Notes: generated by a model from the letters alone, not told the origin. Counted from the stretch's first letter, positions 1-12,279 are shown. The stretch is DNA of 64,000 bases from Ananas comosus (GCF_001540865.1 NC_033637.1:3677349-3741348); one strand, 5' to 3'. Numbers and translations: made by a program.

Positions 1-361
1 TTATTGCTATTTCTATTTCTATTTTTATTCTTATATTTAAAATTTTTCGTACGGAAAAAAAAAATGGGCGCTAATTTTTTCGCTAAAAAATGGGCCTATC
101 AACAGACGCAAATTTGAATATACGTACTTTTATATATAGTATAGATATAGATAGTATAAATATATTAGTTAATAATTTAATATTTGATATATTTCTCAAA
201 TTTTTATTTAATATACCTAGCCACCGAATTGTTGAGAGTCCGCGCGCAGGCTCCCTCCCTACTCCAAATCCACACACACCTGACCCAGAAAATAAAATAA
301 AAATAAAAATAAAAACAAACATAAAAAGAGAGCGAAGCATTAACACACACACTCACGGAGG

Positions 362-507
362 ATGAGGGTTGCGGCGAGTAGAGTCGCCTTCGCCTCGGCG
401 ATCCCATCCTTCCGCGTCCGATCCATCCCCACCGTCCGATGCTCATCCTCCTCCTCCGCCGCCGCCGCCGCCGCCTCCGCCGCCGCCACCACCACCACCT
501 CCGGTGA

Positions 508-551
<44 letters not shown>

Positions 552-3500
552 ATTTGGACCTTGATTTCATGGATCCAAATAACCATTAAGCTTGATGTAA
601 CTAGTAGGATATACTATGGAGATCTTGTTGAGCTATCTATTTTGAGATTTGTCTATGCATTTGCATGAACGAATTTGATGACATTCGAGGCTTAGTTTCG
701 GGGCGAGTCTAGTATTTACCCCAAATTTAGAGAATTTTAGCTAAAATAGTGAGGAACTCCAGCAATTAGAAATACGTAATCATAAAACATTTGAAGAGAT
801 GATTTGATGAGGTGGTCTTAAACAAAAACGCCCCTAAATCGTGCCAAGGCATGTCGGCGTGAAGTTAGTAGTTTTGCGATCAGCACGACACGCCGTTACT
901 TGCATACCATATAGGCCCTGGCACGGCACCACCCAACGGGACAGTTCTTGCGTCGTGGCACGCTTCTTGTTAAACCAAGTTTTCTTTCGCTTTTTCTATG
1001 AATATGTATTTCGTCAAATTTAACCGACTTTCGTTCATGTGAGAAGATTAGATTACAGCCAGCACTGCCGAAATTTCATGTTACATCGTATATTTGTATG
1101 ATCTTAAGTCTAGCAATTTTCTTGCCATTCGCATATCTTATACGTTCTTCCATTAAAACAATTTGCTCTTTCCTCTTTGTGCTGCATCGTGTGTGGTGTG
1201 ATATTTGGGATGCTAAGCCTGTCAGTGATGCTTTTGTACTGAGGTGTAACAATATTTTGTTTGGAACTCATGTTAGGAAATTTTTTCTGGTTGTCCATGA
1301 AATATATGTCTAACAGTTTTTGGCACGAAATGCAGATCATATTACATTTATCAAGGATATTGCTGCAACAAAACCTCCTGAGCATCTTCATTGCTTGTTG
1401 AACATGCTCCAAGCACGAGGTACGCTTTTCTTACACCGATGCTGGCTGCTTTGTTCCAGCATAAAATAGGGATATTTACAATGATTTTGCTGCTTGGTTG
1501 ATATGCATTGAAATCCTGCTGAGATAAATATAGTGGGCCATTTATTGTTTCTTTTGTGGCGGACCATTTTGATCTACTGCCTTGATAGGCGATGCAATTA
1601 TATCTCCTGGAGCCAGGGAAGGATTGATTCCACTCGTCATTCCTCTATCAGAAAGTCCATCAGGTTTGGGCTGCTCATATTTAATTAACAGAAGTAGATT
1701 AGCAATATCTAAACTACGCTTTGCTACTACTGTTTGACCTATTACTTGGCATGGTTTAGGTACTTTAACATCCTTGCTAAGGTGGCCAACGGCTCCACCT
1801 GGGTAATTTGTATTCTTTTTTACCTTTATTCCTCCAAATATTGGTTCCTAATGAACATTTTTTTAAGTAAGATCTTTAATTGAAAGTATTTTGCTTTTGC
1901 TTTTTCCTAGGATGGAGATGCCAGTCGTGCAAGTTCGTAAGAATGGTCTCTGGCTTTTGGCAAAGAATGTAAGACAACAATTTAGAGCAAAAGGAAAACC
2001 CCTACTGTTTTGCTTCTGTTTGTATCTGTCGCAAACATCTTATTCAAAATTTTGTTGATTTCATGTGTTCACATAATCACACATTCACACTCAAAGCAAT
2101 TACATGTCGTCAATTCTGTTCCAAACATTGTAATTTGTTGCAATCAAATCACGCAACCCAATTTAGTTAATTAAATATTGATGTGCCGCTGATGAGAAAG
2201 TGATGTGACCTTTTAGTTATTGTCATGTCATCAAGTACAATACTGCTACATCACCTTCACATTAGTGACACATTAACATTTAATCAACTAAAGTGGGTTG
2301 TAGGACTTGATTGCAACAATTCAAAAACTTCAAGCTAGATTTATAATAAATTAAAGTTTGAGGACCAAAGTGTCACGTGCCTCATAGTTTGAGGACGAAA
2401 AGTGTAATGTAGCCAAAGTTATATCTTGGTTGAGATTTTTTGTGGCTACATTGCTCTACATGGAAACAAGAAATGGTAGGTCCAAAATATGTTTCCTTAT
2501 ACAACTTTATTTGTTTAGAGTAAGCTTTGGTTATAAAAGTCTTGTGCTAAATAGTAGTCACCTAAAGTTATCTTCTTCTAAATGAAACAGGTTGATCAAT
2601 ACATTCATAGAATCCTTGTTGAGGCAGATGCCAGCAACTTTGGAGAAAGTAGCGATGAATTATGGAATGCTTCTGCTGAAGCTGGTAAAAAGCTTTACAA
2701 TAGGGGCGACTTTGAAGAGTCGCAAGTTGCTGATCTGGATATCTATATCTTGAAGAAGGTTAAAACCTTTAAACCACTTGCCGGTTAATAGAGTAGAGGT
2801 AACGTAGTAGAGGCCATATTATTTTAAGAAAATCCATGTTTCATTTCAGGTTGGACTTTTCCCAGATGTTATAGAGAGAAAAGTTGCACGGCATCTGGAT
2901 AAAGGAGATCATGTTAGCAATACTTAATGATACTGTTTATGAAGCCTCTTGCGGAAAATTACATAATGAACTTCCATAATATTCAACACTTTTGCTTCAA
3001 CTGATATAGGTTTCTGCACTCGTTACTGGAGAATTCTATACTAGGAACCAATTTCCAGGATTTGGACGGCCTTTTGTGCACTATGCAGAGATTTTGCTGA
3101 AGTTAGTGGGCACCTTAACAATACATTTTCGGGTCTTTTAGTGTATCCCTGCAATATCATCTTTTACATATCTACCCCTGTAACATCTAGACCCCTTTAA
3201 AGTGCAGTATCTTACAAAATAACCTTATCTTAAGCTAGGGAGTCATTCAATATTTCTGTGTTGTAAAGTTTTCGGAGAGGGGCATGATTGTAAGTGCAAA
3301 GCTGTATAAGTTAGAAATTAAATTCTTGTAGGGCACAATATGACATTCAGATATTATAGTGATATGTGAATATAGATAGAGATGTAAGGAATATATGAAA
3401 ATATCTCTGTAATTTTCAGGGATGTGTAAGAATTTGGTGACCGCATAATTACTAAATTTGTTTACTGTGCTCATCTTCATTGCTTGTTCTGGCATTATAG

Positions 3501-4060
3501 GATTGGGCGTAAACTTGAAGCCAAAGATGCAGCCCGCGGTGCACTGAAATCACCTTGGTGGACTCTAGGTCGTAGATACCGAGTATGACTCCTCTTATTG
3601 GGGAAACAACACTTCCTAATTTGTTGTAAATGCTTTTCTCATATGTTCACTGGAAATTAATCATAAAATTGTTTCATTTCCTCAGGACATTGCTGAGGTT
3701 GCACAGTGGGAGGATGAGCAAATTGAATTTATAAAGGAGAAAGTGACCGAAGAGGGCAAGCAAGAAGATCTCAAAAAAGGAAAAGCACCTGAACAGGTGG
3801 CCAACCCAAGTCCTTCCCCATATCCTTATACACTGGAAATGTAGTGATATGTAGCCATTCCAAGAAAGCTCTTTGATTTATTAATTCATTTTTCGTTCGA
3901 AATTATATTTCTAATGCAGGTAGCTTTGGATGAAGCTGCTTTCTTACTGGATTTAGCATCAATTGAGGGAACTTGGGATGAAGTAGTAGACCGTATTGCG
4001 GAATGCTACAGGGAGGCGGGACTTCATGATATTGCGAGGTTTGTAACATACAAAGAGTAG
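362..4060 (+). CDS. Chloroplast-targeted conserved protein (11 exons, 352 aa)
   Basis: Exons 362-503, 1336-1419, 1589-1663, 1760-1802, 1911-1968, 2591-2758, 2850-2912, 3010-3101, 3501-3582, 3686-3796 and 3920-4060. All introns are GT..AG and the phases join into one 353-codon frame ending in TAG. The N-terminus (MRVAASRVAFASA..., then Ser/Ala/Thr-rich, encoded by CCG/TCC repeats) has the composition of a plastid transit peptide. The mature part contains WPTAPPGMEMPVVQVR, VDQYIHRILVEAD, GEFYTRNQFPGFGRPF and LDLASIEGTWDEVVDRIAECY. From memory this matches the plant family represented by Arabidopsis AT4G34090, labelled 'cyclin delta-3' although I see no cyclin box; that assignment is recalled, not computed. 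No catalytic motif is visible and the role is unknown. The start is the first ATG in frame with the transit peptide. A (CT)19 tract lies just inside intron 1. Confidence 0.88.
511..548. repeat. (CT)19 microsatellite in intron 1
   Basis: Uninterrupted CT dinucleotides starting seven bases after the exon-1 donor of the first gene. A pyrimidine-rich tract this close to a donor is likely to be length-polymorphic. Confidence 0.95.
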
Positions 4061-4805
4061 ATTTTGGAGAATATACACATAGGTACGCCGACTTCGGATT
4101 TCCTTGTTTCTTGGAAATTGAAGAAACACTTACTTGTTGGCTCCTTTTAGTTCTTTATATGTACCAATCCTACTAATTCTCAACATAATTTCCATTGTTG
4201 TCCTTCACTCTATCTCTTGCTCATTCATCTTTAATAGCATCCATGTTGCAAACAAAACTAAAGGAGATGAATGATACTTCTCCTCTCAATCTACTATTAC
4301 TGTAACTTTTATGTTAACTCATTCTGTTAATAATAGGCTTCTTGATTTCTCTTATGATGAGTGTTGTGCTATTTATTGTTTCCTTCTGATGGCTGGAATT
4401 TAGATCATATAATGTGCTAGGGTTATTGGATGTGTAGTCTTACTATTGGTGCAGTTTGATGTGAACTGTGATGATAAAGGAGAGCCTCAAAGGCAATTGT
4501 GGATGAAACTTGGATTTTTTTAATAAATTTGAGATACATTTGAAACATTGTTTACTTCTTAACCTCCACCCAACACACACAATTTTTTTTTAAAGGAAGT
4601 TAGTTCATTTGCTCACAATTTTTTTTTTTAAAGGAAGTTAGTTCATTTGCTCCTTTATCGCACTTAAGAAATCTTTTGGACAATAACAACTTGTTGGGAG
4701 TTATTTGGCCTTTACCACGTTGGTTGCTCTTCATTCCATGATGTTTATTGTTGGGACTCAGAAACTGGAGGGTCTGCCGATCGAAGAAGCTTTTTCGTAT
4801 GTATG

Positions 4806-4849
<44 letters not shown>

Positions 4850-4900
4850 CATACACGTGCGCGCGCACACGCGCACACACACACATATATATATGTATGG
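4061..4900. repeat. Gene-free stretch with a short tandem duplication and microsatellites
   Basis: Downstream flank and probable 3'UTR of the first gene; no coding sequence recognised. A 36-38 bp unit ending in GGAAGTTAGTTCATTTGCTC is directly duplicated at 4579-4614 and 4615-4652, differing only in the length of its T run. From about 4801 to 4890 there are (ACATAT)n, GCGCAC-rich and (AC)n/(TA)n microsatellites. Confidence 0.8.
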
Positions 4901-5135
4901 AGAGAGAGAGAGAACTAGGCTACTGTATTATTAATAGTATCAAGTCATTGGTGCTATTAGATTTTCGGTCTTTGGAAAGAAGGATGTGCAGTTAGGATGA
5001 TAGTGGTACTCTAGAGTTGAGTGGGTGGTTGGTTAAATAGTATGATCTAACGAGTGAAAATGCTCAAAGAGCTAGATCTAACAGCGGAAAACTTGGTATC
5101 TATAAGCTTTGGTGCTATTGATAGCATAATAACCA

Positions 5136-5180
<45 letters not shown>
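4896..5180. repeat. Candidate MITE bounded by (GA)n and (CT)n
   Basis: A (GA)n tract followed by AACTAGGCTACTGTATTATT opens the segment. The other end, read on the opposite strand, is (GA)n followed by TCTGGTTATTATGCTATCAA. The ends are imperfect inverted repeats, followed by (CT)n and (TA)n to 5180. Similar left ends occur near 32930, so this looks like a family member. No coding sequence is seen. Confidence 0.5.
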
Positions 5181-5181
<1 letters not shown>

Positions 5182-6470
5182 GCATACATAGATACTGGTT
5201 ATTACAGCAGCATGGATGGTCTGCTTGTTTATATATAGATCATATTGTGTGCTAGGGTTACCGGATAGTTCTTTTGATTTGGTCCAAAATGTTAAAGCTT
5301 TTACTCATATTTGTGTTCTTATCCATAGTCCCACAACTCAGGACCTAGTGTCCTTTAATGCTTTAGTTACATTTGTTCATCAAACTAAAGTTTAAAATCA
5401 TTTTAGGAACTCCTCTCAAAAAGAATTACTTTCCAAATTATTTAAGGGATGAGCAACCAAAGAACAATGAATAAGAAACTACCATGGACTTCAATTTTCT
5501 TTAGAGTAAACAATGCTTTTAAAGTGGATTAGCCTTTGAGATATGGAACAATTAGTAAATAGATGTGGTAGCATTTCATTGGTCCCTCTTAGCTCATGTT
5601 GCTTTGGGAATAAATAACTCTTGGAGAAACGTGTTTAAGTGCTTTCTAAATTGGATTAGTCTCTGAGAGACGGAACCTGTAGTTAATTTATCTGGCACTA
5701 TTTTCTTGGTCCCCTTTTTTGGCTCCTTTGTAACTTTGGGGAATGAATCCTCACCCACCTCACACCCAGTTGTCCATAAAAGTACTGCTTTGGTTCCCCA
5801 TTTTCTTTTTTTCTTTTCCTTTTGTTGAAGAAGATGGTCTGAGCCATCTAGGGCACACACCTTTAAATTTGAATCTCAAAGCTCATTTAGAATGTATCAA
5901 TTAATTACTCTAAACAGTTGTAGTTTTGTTTGGCCTGACACATTAATATTGAATGATTACTTATATGGAATGAACTTAGTTGGAAATGTAAAACAGTCAA
6001 GTTTCGAATTTGGAATCTCAGATATCAACTATCAAATTTTTTATCATTTGTATTATGTATGGTTGGTAGTGCGGTGGATATTCAAAGTGGATATATAACT
6101 GATGGAGATAGAGTTGGATATATATAACTTGTTCAATTGAGGTGCAAACAATAATTTCTCTTATAAGAAACCTTTAATTTGTGGAAGACCCAAAGCATCT
6201 CCCTTCTCTTTCAAGAATAAAGAGCTTACACAAACCCACAGTTGCATGTAAATAGAACTTCCCATCGAACTTTTATTTTTTGAGGTAAAATGACAATAAA
6301 ATAGACATTCTACATAAACATTTCATAAAATTGGAATCTGCTTGGCCTGAGAGGGACAGGCTCTATGTATATAAAACCAAACACTAATAACATTTTTCGT
6401 TAACACCCTCTAATAATTCTCTGCCACTGCATAGGCATTTAGAAAAATAACAGTGTGTGTTGGAATACTA
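5181..6470. other. Intergenic, no gene recognised; diverged direct duplication
   Basis: AT-rich DNA without a convincing reading frame. Two diverged direct copies of about 90 bp, both starting TGGATTAG and ending TTTGGGGAAT-like, lie near 5525-5612 and 5651-5745. An 88-codon reverse frame over this duplication is low-complexity and not considered a gene. Confidence 0.45.
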
Positions 6471-6520
6471 GGTAAACAAATAAAACCATAGTAAGCATCT
6501 AGTCGGGAAGCAGCTAATGA

Positions 6521-6955
6521 AGTCAAACTACAGTTACCGACCGTTCTTAGCGCAAGTGACAAAAGATATGATGACTGATACCGAAGGTCCTAAGTTTGAA
6601 GCATACTTTTTTCAAATTTTCAGCTAAATTTATTTCTAAAAAAATAAATAAAAAACTAGCATATTATCCTTCTTTCAGAAAAAAAAAAAAAAAAAAAAAA
6701 CAAATACCATGTAAAAAAAATAAAACCGTAATGAGTATCTAGCCGAGAAGTAACTAATGAAGTCAAACTATATTTATCGGCCGTTCCTAGCGCAAGTGAT
6801 AAAAGACTTAATGGTTGATATCCGAAATTCTAAAATTGAAGTACAGTTGTTTTAGATTTTCAGCTAAGTTTATTTTTTAAAAAATACATAAAGCAGTAAC
6901 ATGGTATTGTCCTCTCAAAAAAAAAAAAGAAAAAAGAAAAAGTCAAACTACAGTT
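6521..6955 (+). mobile_element. Two tandem tRNA-derived SINE copies between one target-site duplication
   Basis: Copy 1 (about 6536-6700) and copy 2 (about 6776-6940) both start near CCGACCGTTC/CGGCCGTTCC and end in an A-rich tail. They share CAGCTAAGTTTATTT with the minus-strand copies near 50-51 kb. The 15-bp sequence AGTCAAACTACAGTT flanks the pair (6521-6535 and 6941-6955). A diverged copy of the same flank (around 6715-6775) sits between them, so a unit of flank plus SINE was duplicated in tandem after insertion. These copies have lost a clean B box, which the younger copies retain. Confidence 0.75.
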
Positions 6956-7559
6956 GTTGCATGTTGAAATAACTAACATCTTTGGAGAGAAAATGCACTC
7001 CTCATTGTGGGTACCTTACAAAGTTTCTCTTGCTTTACTAGTCTATTATCACGCATCGCAAAAATGCATTAGTTTGTATATTAACATTAGTTTGTATGAG
7101 TCGTTTTCAACGTGACGGATACAACTATATTTCAGTGTGCATAATTATTGAGCATTTGTTAATTAAACTTAATTAAAATAATTACGAAATTTCATTCACT
7201 ATTATTATCTTTGCTAAAACAAACCTGTAAATTTAATTTAAGGTATAATTAGAAGATGTACTGTGACGTTTAGCGACTTAAATGTAACGGATAAAAAAAA
7301 ATTTTCATTATCAAAATTTAAAATCTCACAAGAAGGGTAAGTGTATTTATGCCTAGATTTAACATGAAAATTGACTTTGAATGGTACTTTTAACCGAAGC
7401 TTACTGAACCAATTAATTATTCTATATTAAAAAAAAGTATTTTGTGAATCACATGTACACATGTTTCGATTCAGGAAAACTTGATCTTGATTTCAATATC
7501 AAATTTAAGCTCAATTTCAAAATGATAATCAATGTGCATACGCGGAAAAGAGTTTAATA

Positions 7560-7690
7560 ATTAATACCTGATCAGATCTCAAGTTCAAACTCTAATTGCT
7601 TTAAATATTCAACTAAATTTATTTTTAAAAATAATAGACGAAACAAATAATATGTTATCTTTCTTTCTAAGCGAAAAAAATAAACATACA
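7560..7690 (+). mobile_element. Degenerate SINE copy
   Basis: The order of features matches the SINE family: CTGATCAGATCTCAAGTTCAA, then TTCAACTAAATTTATTT, then GACGAAACAAATAATATGTT and an A-rich end. Divergence is high and I could not define a target-site duplication. Confidence 0.5.
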
Positions 7691-7911
7691 GTACCATGCA
7701 TCATTATATAAACAAGTAATGTTATGGTACAGTACCCATAAATCTCTCATCAAGGAAAAACTAATTCAACCAAAAAAAAAAAAAAAAAATCATCAATTAA
7801 ACCATAAAAAACAGATGTAAACAATTTTCTACTGCCTCAGCGGCCAAAATTTCTCCAACGCTATGTAAGGATGATAGTTCTCGAAAGAGATAACCAAAAT
7901 ATAATATCAAA

Positions 7912-8658
7912 GGTTGCGTTTGGTTCGGGCCGGTATAAATAAAAATTACTTATTTCAAATATAGGTATAAGTTCGGATATAAGCAGGACTAGATCAATTT
8001 CGCGTTTTGATAAAAATTGGGTTGTTTGCAAGAATAAAATAAATAATATTTTGATGATTAGATTGGAACAAGAGGAATAAGAGTTTTAATTTTAAATTAA
8101 AATTATTTTATCTAATTAATTAACATCAAAATATTACTTAAAAATAAATTTATTAGCTATGAATATTGTATAAAATAATAAAAATATATTAATTAATTAA
8201 TTAATTATAAAAAATAATTTAACTTTTTACTTAGTTAGTAAATAATTTTAACTAGATAACTAGTAAAAAAATTTAATTAGATTAAAAGAAATATTAATGG
8301 TTGATCAATAAATAAATATTAGTTTATGAATAAATACATTAAATTATTAATAATTAATTATAAATAATAAATTAATTAATTATTTTATTATTTAAGTAAT
8401 AAATAATAATTTAAATGTATTAATTACATTAATTAATAATTTAATATCATAATTAAAATTAAATTTAGACTTTATTAATCTTGTTTCAATCTGGGAACAA
8501 GCTTGTTCAGAAAAAAAAGAGTGGAATAGTAATTTCAGTTTTATACTAGTTTATTTCAGAAATTTGAAAATTACTGTTGTTGGGTATCAAATATAGCGTT
8601 TAGAAACAAAAGAAGGAATAAGAACTTATTCCCCTTTATTTCCGAACCAAACACAGCC
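7912..8658. mobile_element. Foldback/MITE element, GGTTGCGTTTGGTTCGG ends
   Basis: The left terminus GGTTGCGTTTGGTTCGG is the inverted counterpart of CCGAACCAAACACAGCC at the right end. Three A residues flank both sides, compatible with a 3-bp duplication. The interior is extremely AT-rich with no coding sequence. Internal stretches such as GGATATAAGCA and AATTGGGTTGTT recur in the element at 40985-41296, so these are two members of one family. Confidence 0.7.
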
Positions 8659-8879
8659 AAACAGTATAATAACTGTTCTTATATTTTGCCTTTTATTTTA
8701 TCTTGTGGTTTATTTCATGTACTTTAATTGTTATTCTCTAGTGAATTTTATTTTATCGTACCATAATAATCGATCATTAACTACGGTGTGCTTATATTAT
8801 AAAACATATAAAGTACAGAACACTAACATATAAATTATAGATATTGAAATATATGAAGATATATAGAGTAGGGCTACTA

Positions 8880-9412
8880 TATTTTTACGAGTATAAAGTC
8901 CTTCATACTCGATCATAAGTTGTTTTCGATGATGAAGCTCCCGAATCGACGATCCACTCCATTAAATACGATCTAAAGTATTTGAAACTTCTAGAAAATA
9001 AATTTTGTAATTTTTCGAAATCATAATAAAGTCTATCAAATGGATATAGAATAAACAGTCGAAATAAAACAACGTCCTAAAAATGGATGATTTGATCCTT
9101 CAATTTAAGATCAGAGTTATTGATCTTTATCTAGATAATGAATAGAATTTTCTATCAAAAATTCAATCGATTCTGATTCTTTTACACTGTTAAATTAACA
9201 AGTATTCCATACCAGTGGTTAAAATTTTTTAATTTTGTGATTTTTTAATCGTAAGGTAAATGATGTCAAAAAATTGTAAAATTTAATTTCTAGAAATTTT
9301 AAATGCTCTAGATAACGTTTAACGATATGGATCATTAATTCGGAAGCTCTATTATCAAAAACGACTTATGAGTATGAAGGCGATTGTACTCATAAGATAA
9401 CATAGCGACTCA
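8880..9412. mobile_element. Long-arm foldback element
   Basis: Left arm CATAAGTTGTTTTCGATGAT...GAAGCTCCCGAATCGACGAT and right arm ...AATTCGGAAGCTCTATTATC...AACGACTTATGAGTAT are inverted repeats extending roughly 100 bp each. The same arms, better preserved, form the element at 32264-32812, and a half copy sits near 32930-33150. No coding sequence. Confidence 0.7.
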
Positions 9413-9651
9413 GGATACTATATATATATATATTATTTTAACATTATATTTCACAGAGTACTGCATTGCTATCTTATAATTTTGCTACTCTATGAATAGA
9501 GTATCTCGCGACAAAAAAAGCAAAATAAAAGAATAGCAAATTATAACTTTTTTTTTTTAAGAAAAATTAACAAGCTCCTTTTCATTAATAAGGAGTACGA
9601 ACTTAGTTATAAAAAAGAAGCAACTAGAGCCTCTAATGTAAATAACGCGAT

Positions 9652-9652
<1 letters not shown>

Positions 9653-9710
<58 letters not shown>
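9653..9710. repeat. 58-base homopolymer A run
   Basis: Fifty-eight consecutive A residues, followed abruptly by moderately GC-rich sequence (CCACGTGGATCGAAACCCAA...). The run length is probably approximate in the assembly. No flanking gene or SINE body was recognised. Confidence 0.9.
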
Positions 9711-9712
<2 letters not shown>

Positions 9713-9959
9713 CTTGATATTTTATCCACGTGGATCGAAACCCAAACCCGACCCGTGTTGTGACCTCCGAAACCCTTAAACAAACCCGGTCGGGCGAACC
9801 GGAATGGAACTGAGAGTCTGAGACCCACTCCTCGGTTAGCCGTGAACAGAGTTAAATCCGGTCCGAGAAGTCATTCCCTAGACCTGGTGTATCCTCACAA
9901 CTCATACACCATCTTAATATTTGTTGATTAATTCCTCAATATAAATGGATTAATAATAT

Positions 9960-10190
9960 AATCTAGAAAAAACTTAAAGTATCCCCTGTGGTTTACCGTT
10001 TCTTACTTTAGTACTCTACAATTTAAAGTATATAACTTTACTATTCTGTGATTTTATTTTTCTCTTTCCGTTATCTCATCCATTAATTTTTTTCGTTTAA
10101 TCAATGAGAAAGTTAAACTATATGGTAATGAAGTAAAAATTACGTAAACCATGAAATACTAAAGTGAATTTCTCAAAAATATAATTTTTT
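9960..10190. mobile_element. Diverged MITE copy (family of 56787-57145)
   Basis: CCCCTGTGGTTTACCG and CTTTAGTACTCTACAATTTA at the left, and AAACCATGAAATACTAAAGT at the right, correspond to the termini of the well-preserved element at 56787-57145. The copy is shorter and diverged. Confidence 0.55.
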
Positions 10191-10776
10191 GAAAAAAAAA
10201 AATGAAATATGTATGGAGACCCTTCTGGTAATTATTTTTAAATTTTTGCTAAGCTAAAACTTTATTATTAAATAAAATAATTCTATTAGCTGCTATAGTT
10301 TATTAGCTAAAAAATGATCAAAGCTGATAAAATCGCTCATTAATTTGAGTAAAATGCTAGAATTAGGCATTGTTAACAAAAAGATAAAAACTTTAAAAGG
10401 TATCAATCCAGAAAATTAAAATTAACAGGACATTCATACATTTTTCCTTTAAGTTCTTATTTAAAAAAAAAAAAGGGATAATTGCCTACATACCCCTCAT
10501 ACGTTTGAAAATATCTGATTTATCCCTACTTTTTTTTTCTTTCTAAAATACCCCTCATATGTTCCATCGTTATTGCAAAATACCCCCGCAGTTATTTCCT
10601 GTTAAGTTAACTTAGGTTAAACGTGAGTTAAACATCTACCACAGTTAAAAAAAATTAAAATACCAATTTGTCCTTAACTTAAGGGCAAATAAGAAATGTT
10701 GGTGGCGGTAAAAAAGTATATTGGAAAAGACCAAAAGTCAAAATATTTTTTGTGACCCTAACTTTAAGAGCAAATA

Positions 10777-11022
10777 TAGAGATGTCAACGGATGAGATTC
10801 GGGGCGGATTTTTAAAATCCCGAACCCGACCCGACTCCAAACCCGAGACCTGAACTCGAACCCGAACTCGACGAATTTTAAAAATCCATATCTAAATCCG
10901 AACCCGACCAAAAATCCAAAACCCGAACCCGAAAATTTGAACCCAAAATATATTTTTTTTCAATATTTCAAAATATATTATATTAAATCTAAATTTTTAA
11001 AATACAAATTCAAATATAACAT

Positions 11023-11073
<51 letters not shown>

Positions 11074-11293
11074 CAGCTATGGTGCTTGTAAAAGCACCAA
11101 GCACTTGGTGCTTGTAAGTTTTTTACCGTTAGATCTATTTCTCGGATCATTTTCAACCATTAGATTATACTATTCAACCAACCACCCACTCAACCCTAGG
11201 GGCCCTACATCATCCTAACCGCATATCTCTTAATCCAATGGCTAAAAATCTACAAGCACCAATAACTTGGTACTTTTAAAAGCATAGGAGCTC

Positions 11294-11356
<63 letters not shown>

Positions 11357-11532
11357 AAATAAATTTCGGTTCGGGTCCGGTTCGGGTTTGGGTCGGATAC
11401 AATTAAAATCTATATCCGAATCCATATCTTATGGGTTTCTATTTTTTATATTCATATCCATCGAATATATCCATTTTATTCTGGTTCGAGTTCGAATAAA
11501 ATTTCGAATATCTATATCCATTGACATCCCTA
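10777..11532. mobile_element. hAT-like non-autonomous element with 8-bp TSD
   Basis: The left end is TAGAGATGTCAACGGAT; the right end on the opposite strand is TAGGGATGTCAATGGAT. Both sides are flanked by AGCAAATA (10769-10776 and 11533-11540). An 8-bp duplication and TAGGG-type termini are the signature of the hAT superfamily. The interior carries CCCGAACCCGA/CGGGTTCGGGT arms in opposite orientation and (TA)n tracts. No transposase is present. Confidence 0.85.
11026..11355. mobile_element. Inner MITE bracketed by (TA)n inside the hAT-like element
   Basis: Two (TA)n runs (about 11026-11070 and 11297-11355) enclose a segment whose ends, AGCTATGGTGCTTGTAAAAG and (opposite strand) AGCTCCTATGCTTTTAAAAG, are inverted repeats. 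This is the third level of the nest. It resembles the element at 50021-50235 in its inner sequence (CAATGGCTAAAAATCTA). Confidence 0.65.
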
Positions 11533-11739
11533 AGCAAATAAGAATGGAAGGGTATATTTGAAAAGGCAAAATAGTAATTTTACAGAGATAACAGAGTTTA
11601 TTAACAGATTTTAACTCTAGGGGTATATTAGAAATAGATTGGAACGTAGAAAAGGCATTTTCAATATTAACCTTCTAAGAGGGGTAAATTGAAAAGTCAA
11701 GAACTTTTTAGGGATATATAAGCAATTGCCCCTAAAAAA

Positions 11740-12110
11740 GAGATAAAGTTCGAATATCACTATTGTAGTTTCGCACTTTCTTATTTTAATGCCTCATGGT
11801 TTAAAGTGTATCAATTTAGTATCCTATGATTTTATTTTTTTTCTTTTTGTCAGCTCCTCCATTAATATTTTATTAAATTATATATAAAAAACTTCAGATA
11901 TCCTATCTAGATTTATCGAATATTATCTTTAGTATCTTTCAGTTTTAACTTTGTTACTAATTTAACAAAAAATAATAATTGAAGGAACACTTAAAAGCGA
12001 AAAATAAATCACGTAGCACTAAATTGATACACCTTAAATTACAGAATACTAAAATAAAAAGTTACGAAACTACAAGAATGTTGTTTGGAGTTTTTTCTAA
12101 AAATTATTGA
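11740..12110. mobile_element. Diverged MITE copy (family of 56787-57145)
   Basis: Left TTGTAGTTTCGCACTTTCTT...GTTTAAAGTGTATCAATTTA and right GATACACCTTAAATT...GTTACGAAACTACAAGAA form inverted arms matching the family with conserved 'gtggtttcg...tatcaattt' arms. The ends are eroded and no clean duplication was found. Confidence 0.6.
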
Positions 12111-12189
12111 GGTTCAAAATCCACATTTTGAGAAGTACACATCGGGGTTTTTTTGGTATGGGGTGTGCCGGTGTATGAGATGTAACTAT

Positions 12190-12209
12190 ACACCGGGTGC
12201 ACGCAACAA
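12190..12209 (+). promoter_or_regulatory. ACACCGGGTGCACGCAACAA motif upstream of RCC1 gene
   Basis: Near-identical 20-mers lie upstream of the copper chaperone (18805-18824) and the ORP gene (54750-54769). Here it precedes a TATA-like TATAAAA at 12273-12279 by about 64 bases. A regulatory role is inference. Confidence 0.4.
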
Positions 12210-12272
12210 CTTCTACCCACACCCACAGTTAAAACGCCGGAGCCTTATGCTGACGTGGCACGCGGGTATGCG

Positions 12273-12279
12273 TATAAAA
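12273..12279 (+). promoter_or_regulatory. Probable TATA box of RCC1-family gene
   Basis: TATAAAA in a context rising into pyrimidine-rich, then (GA)n-containing 5'UTR sequence (12416-12450). It would place transcription start near 12305, upstream of the non-coding first exon. Confidence 0.5.

Larger units (their letters stand above)
10475..11733. mobile_element. Outer element of a nested insertion
   Basis: The left end GGGATAATTGCCTACATACC and the right end, read on the opposite strand (GGGGCAATTGCTTATATATC), are inverted repeats. The arms include matching blocks about 'ACCCCTCATA' and 'AGGGGTA'. The element is split by the hAT-like insertion at 10777-11532. Without it the element would be about 0.5 kb. 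No coding sequence. Confidence 0.65.

Noticed and set aside
4801..4890. CRISPR-like regular repeats
   Set aside because: Simple hexanucleotide and dinucleotide microsatellites without spacers, in a eukaryotic genome.
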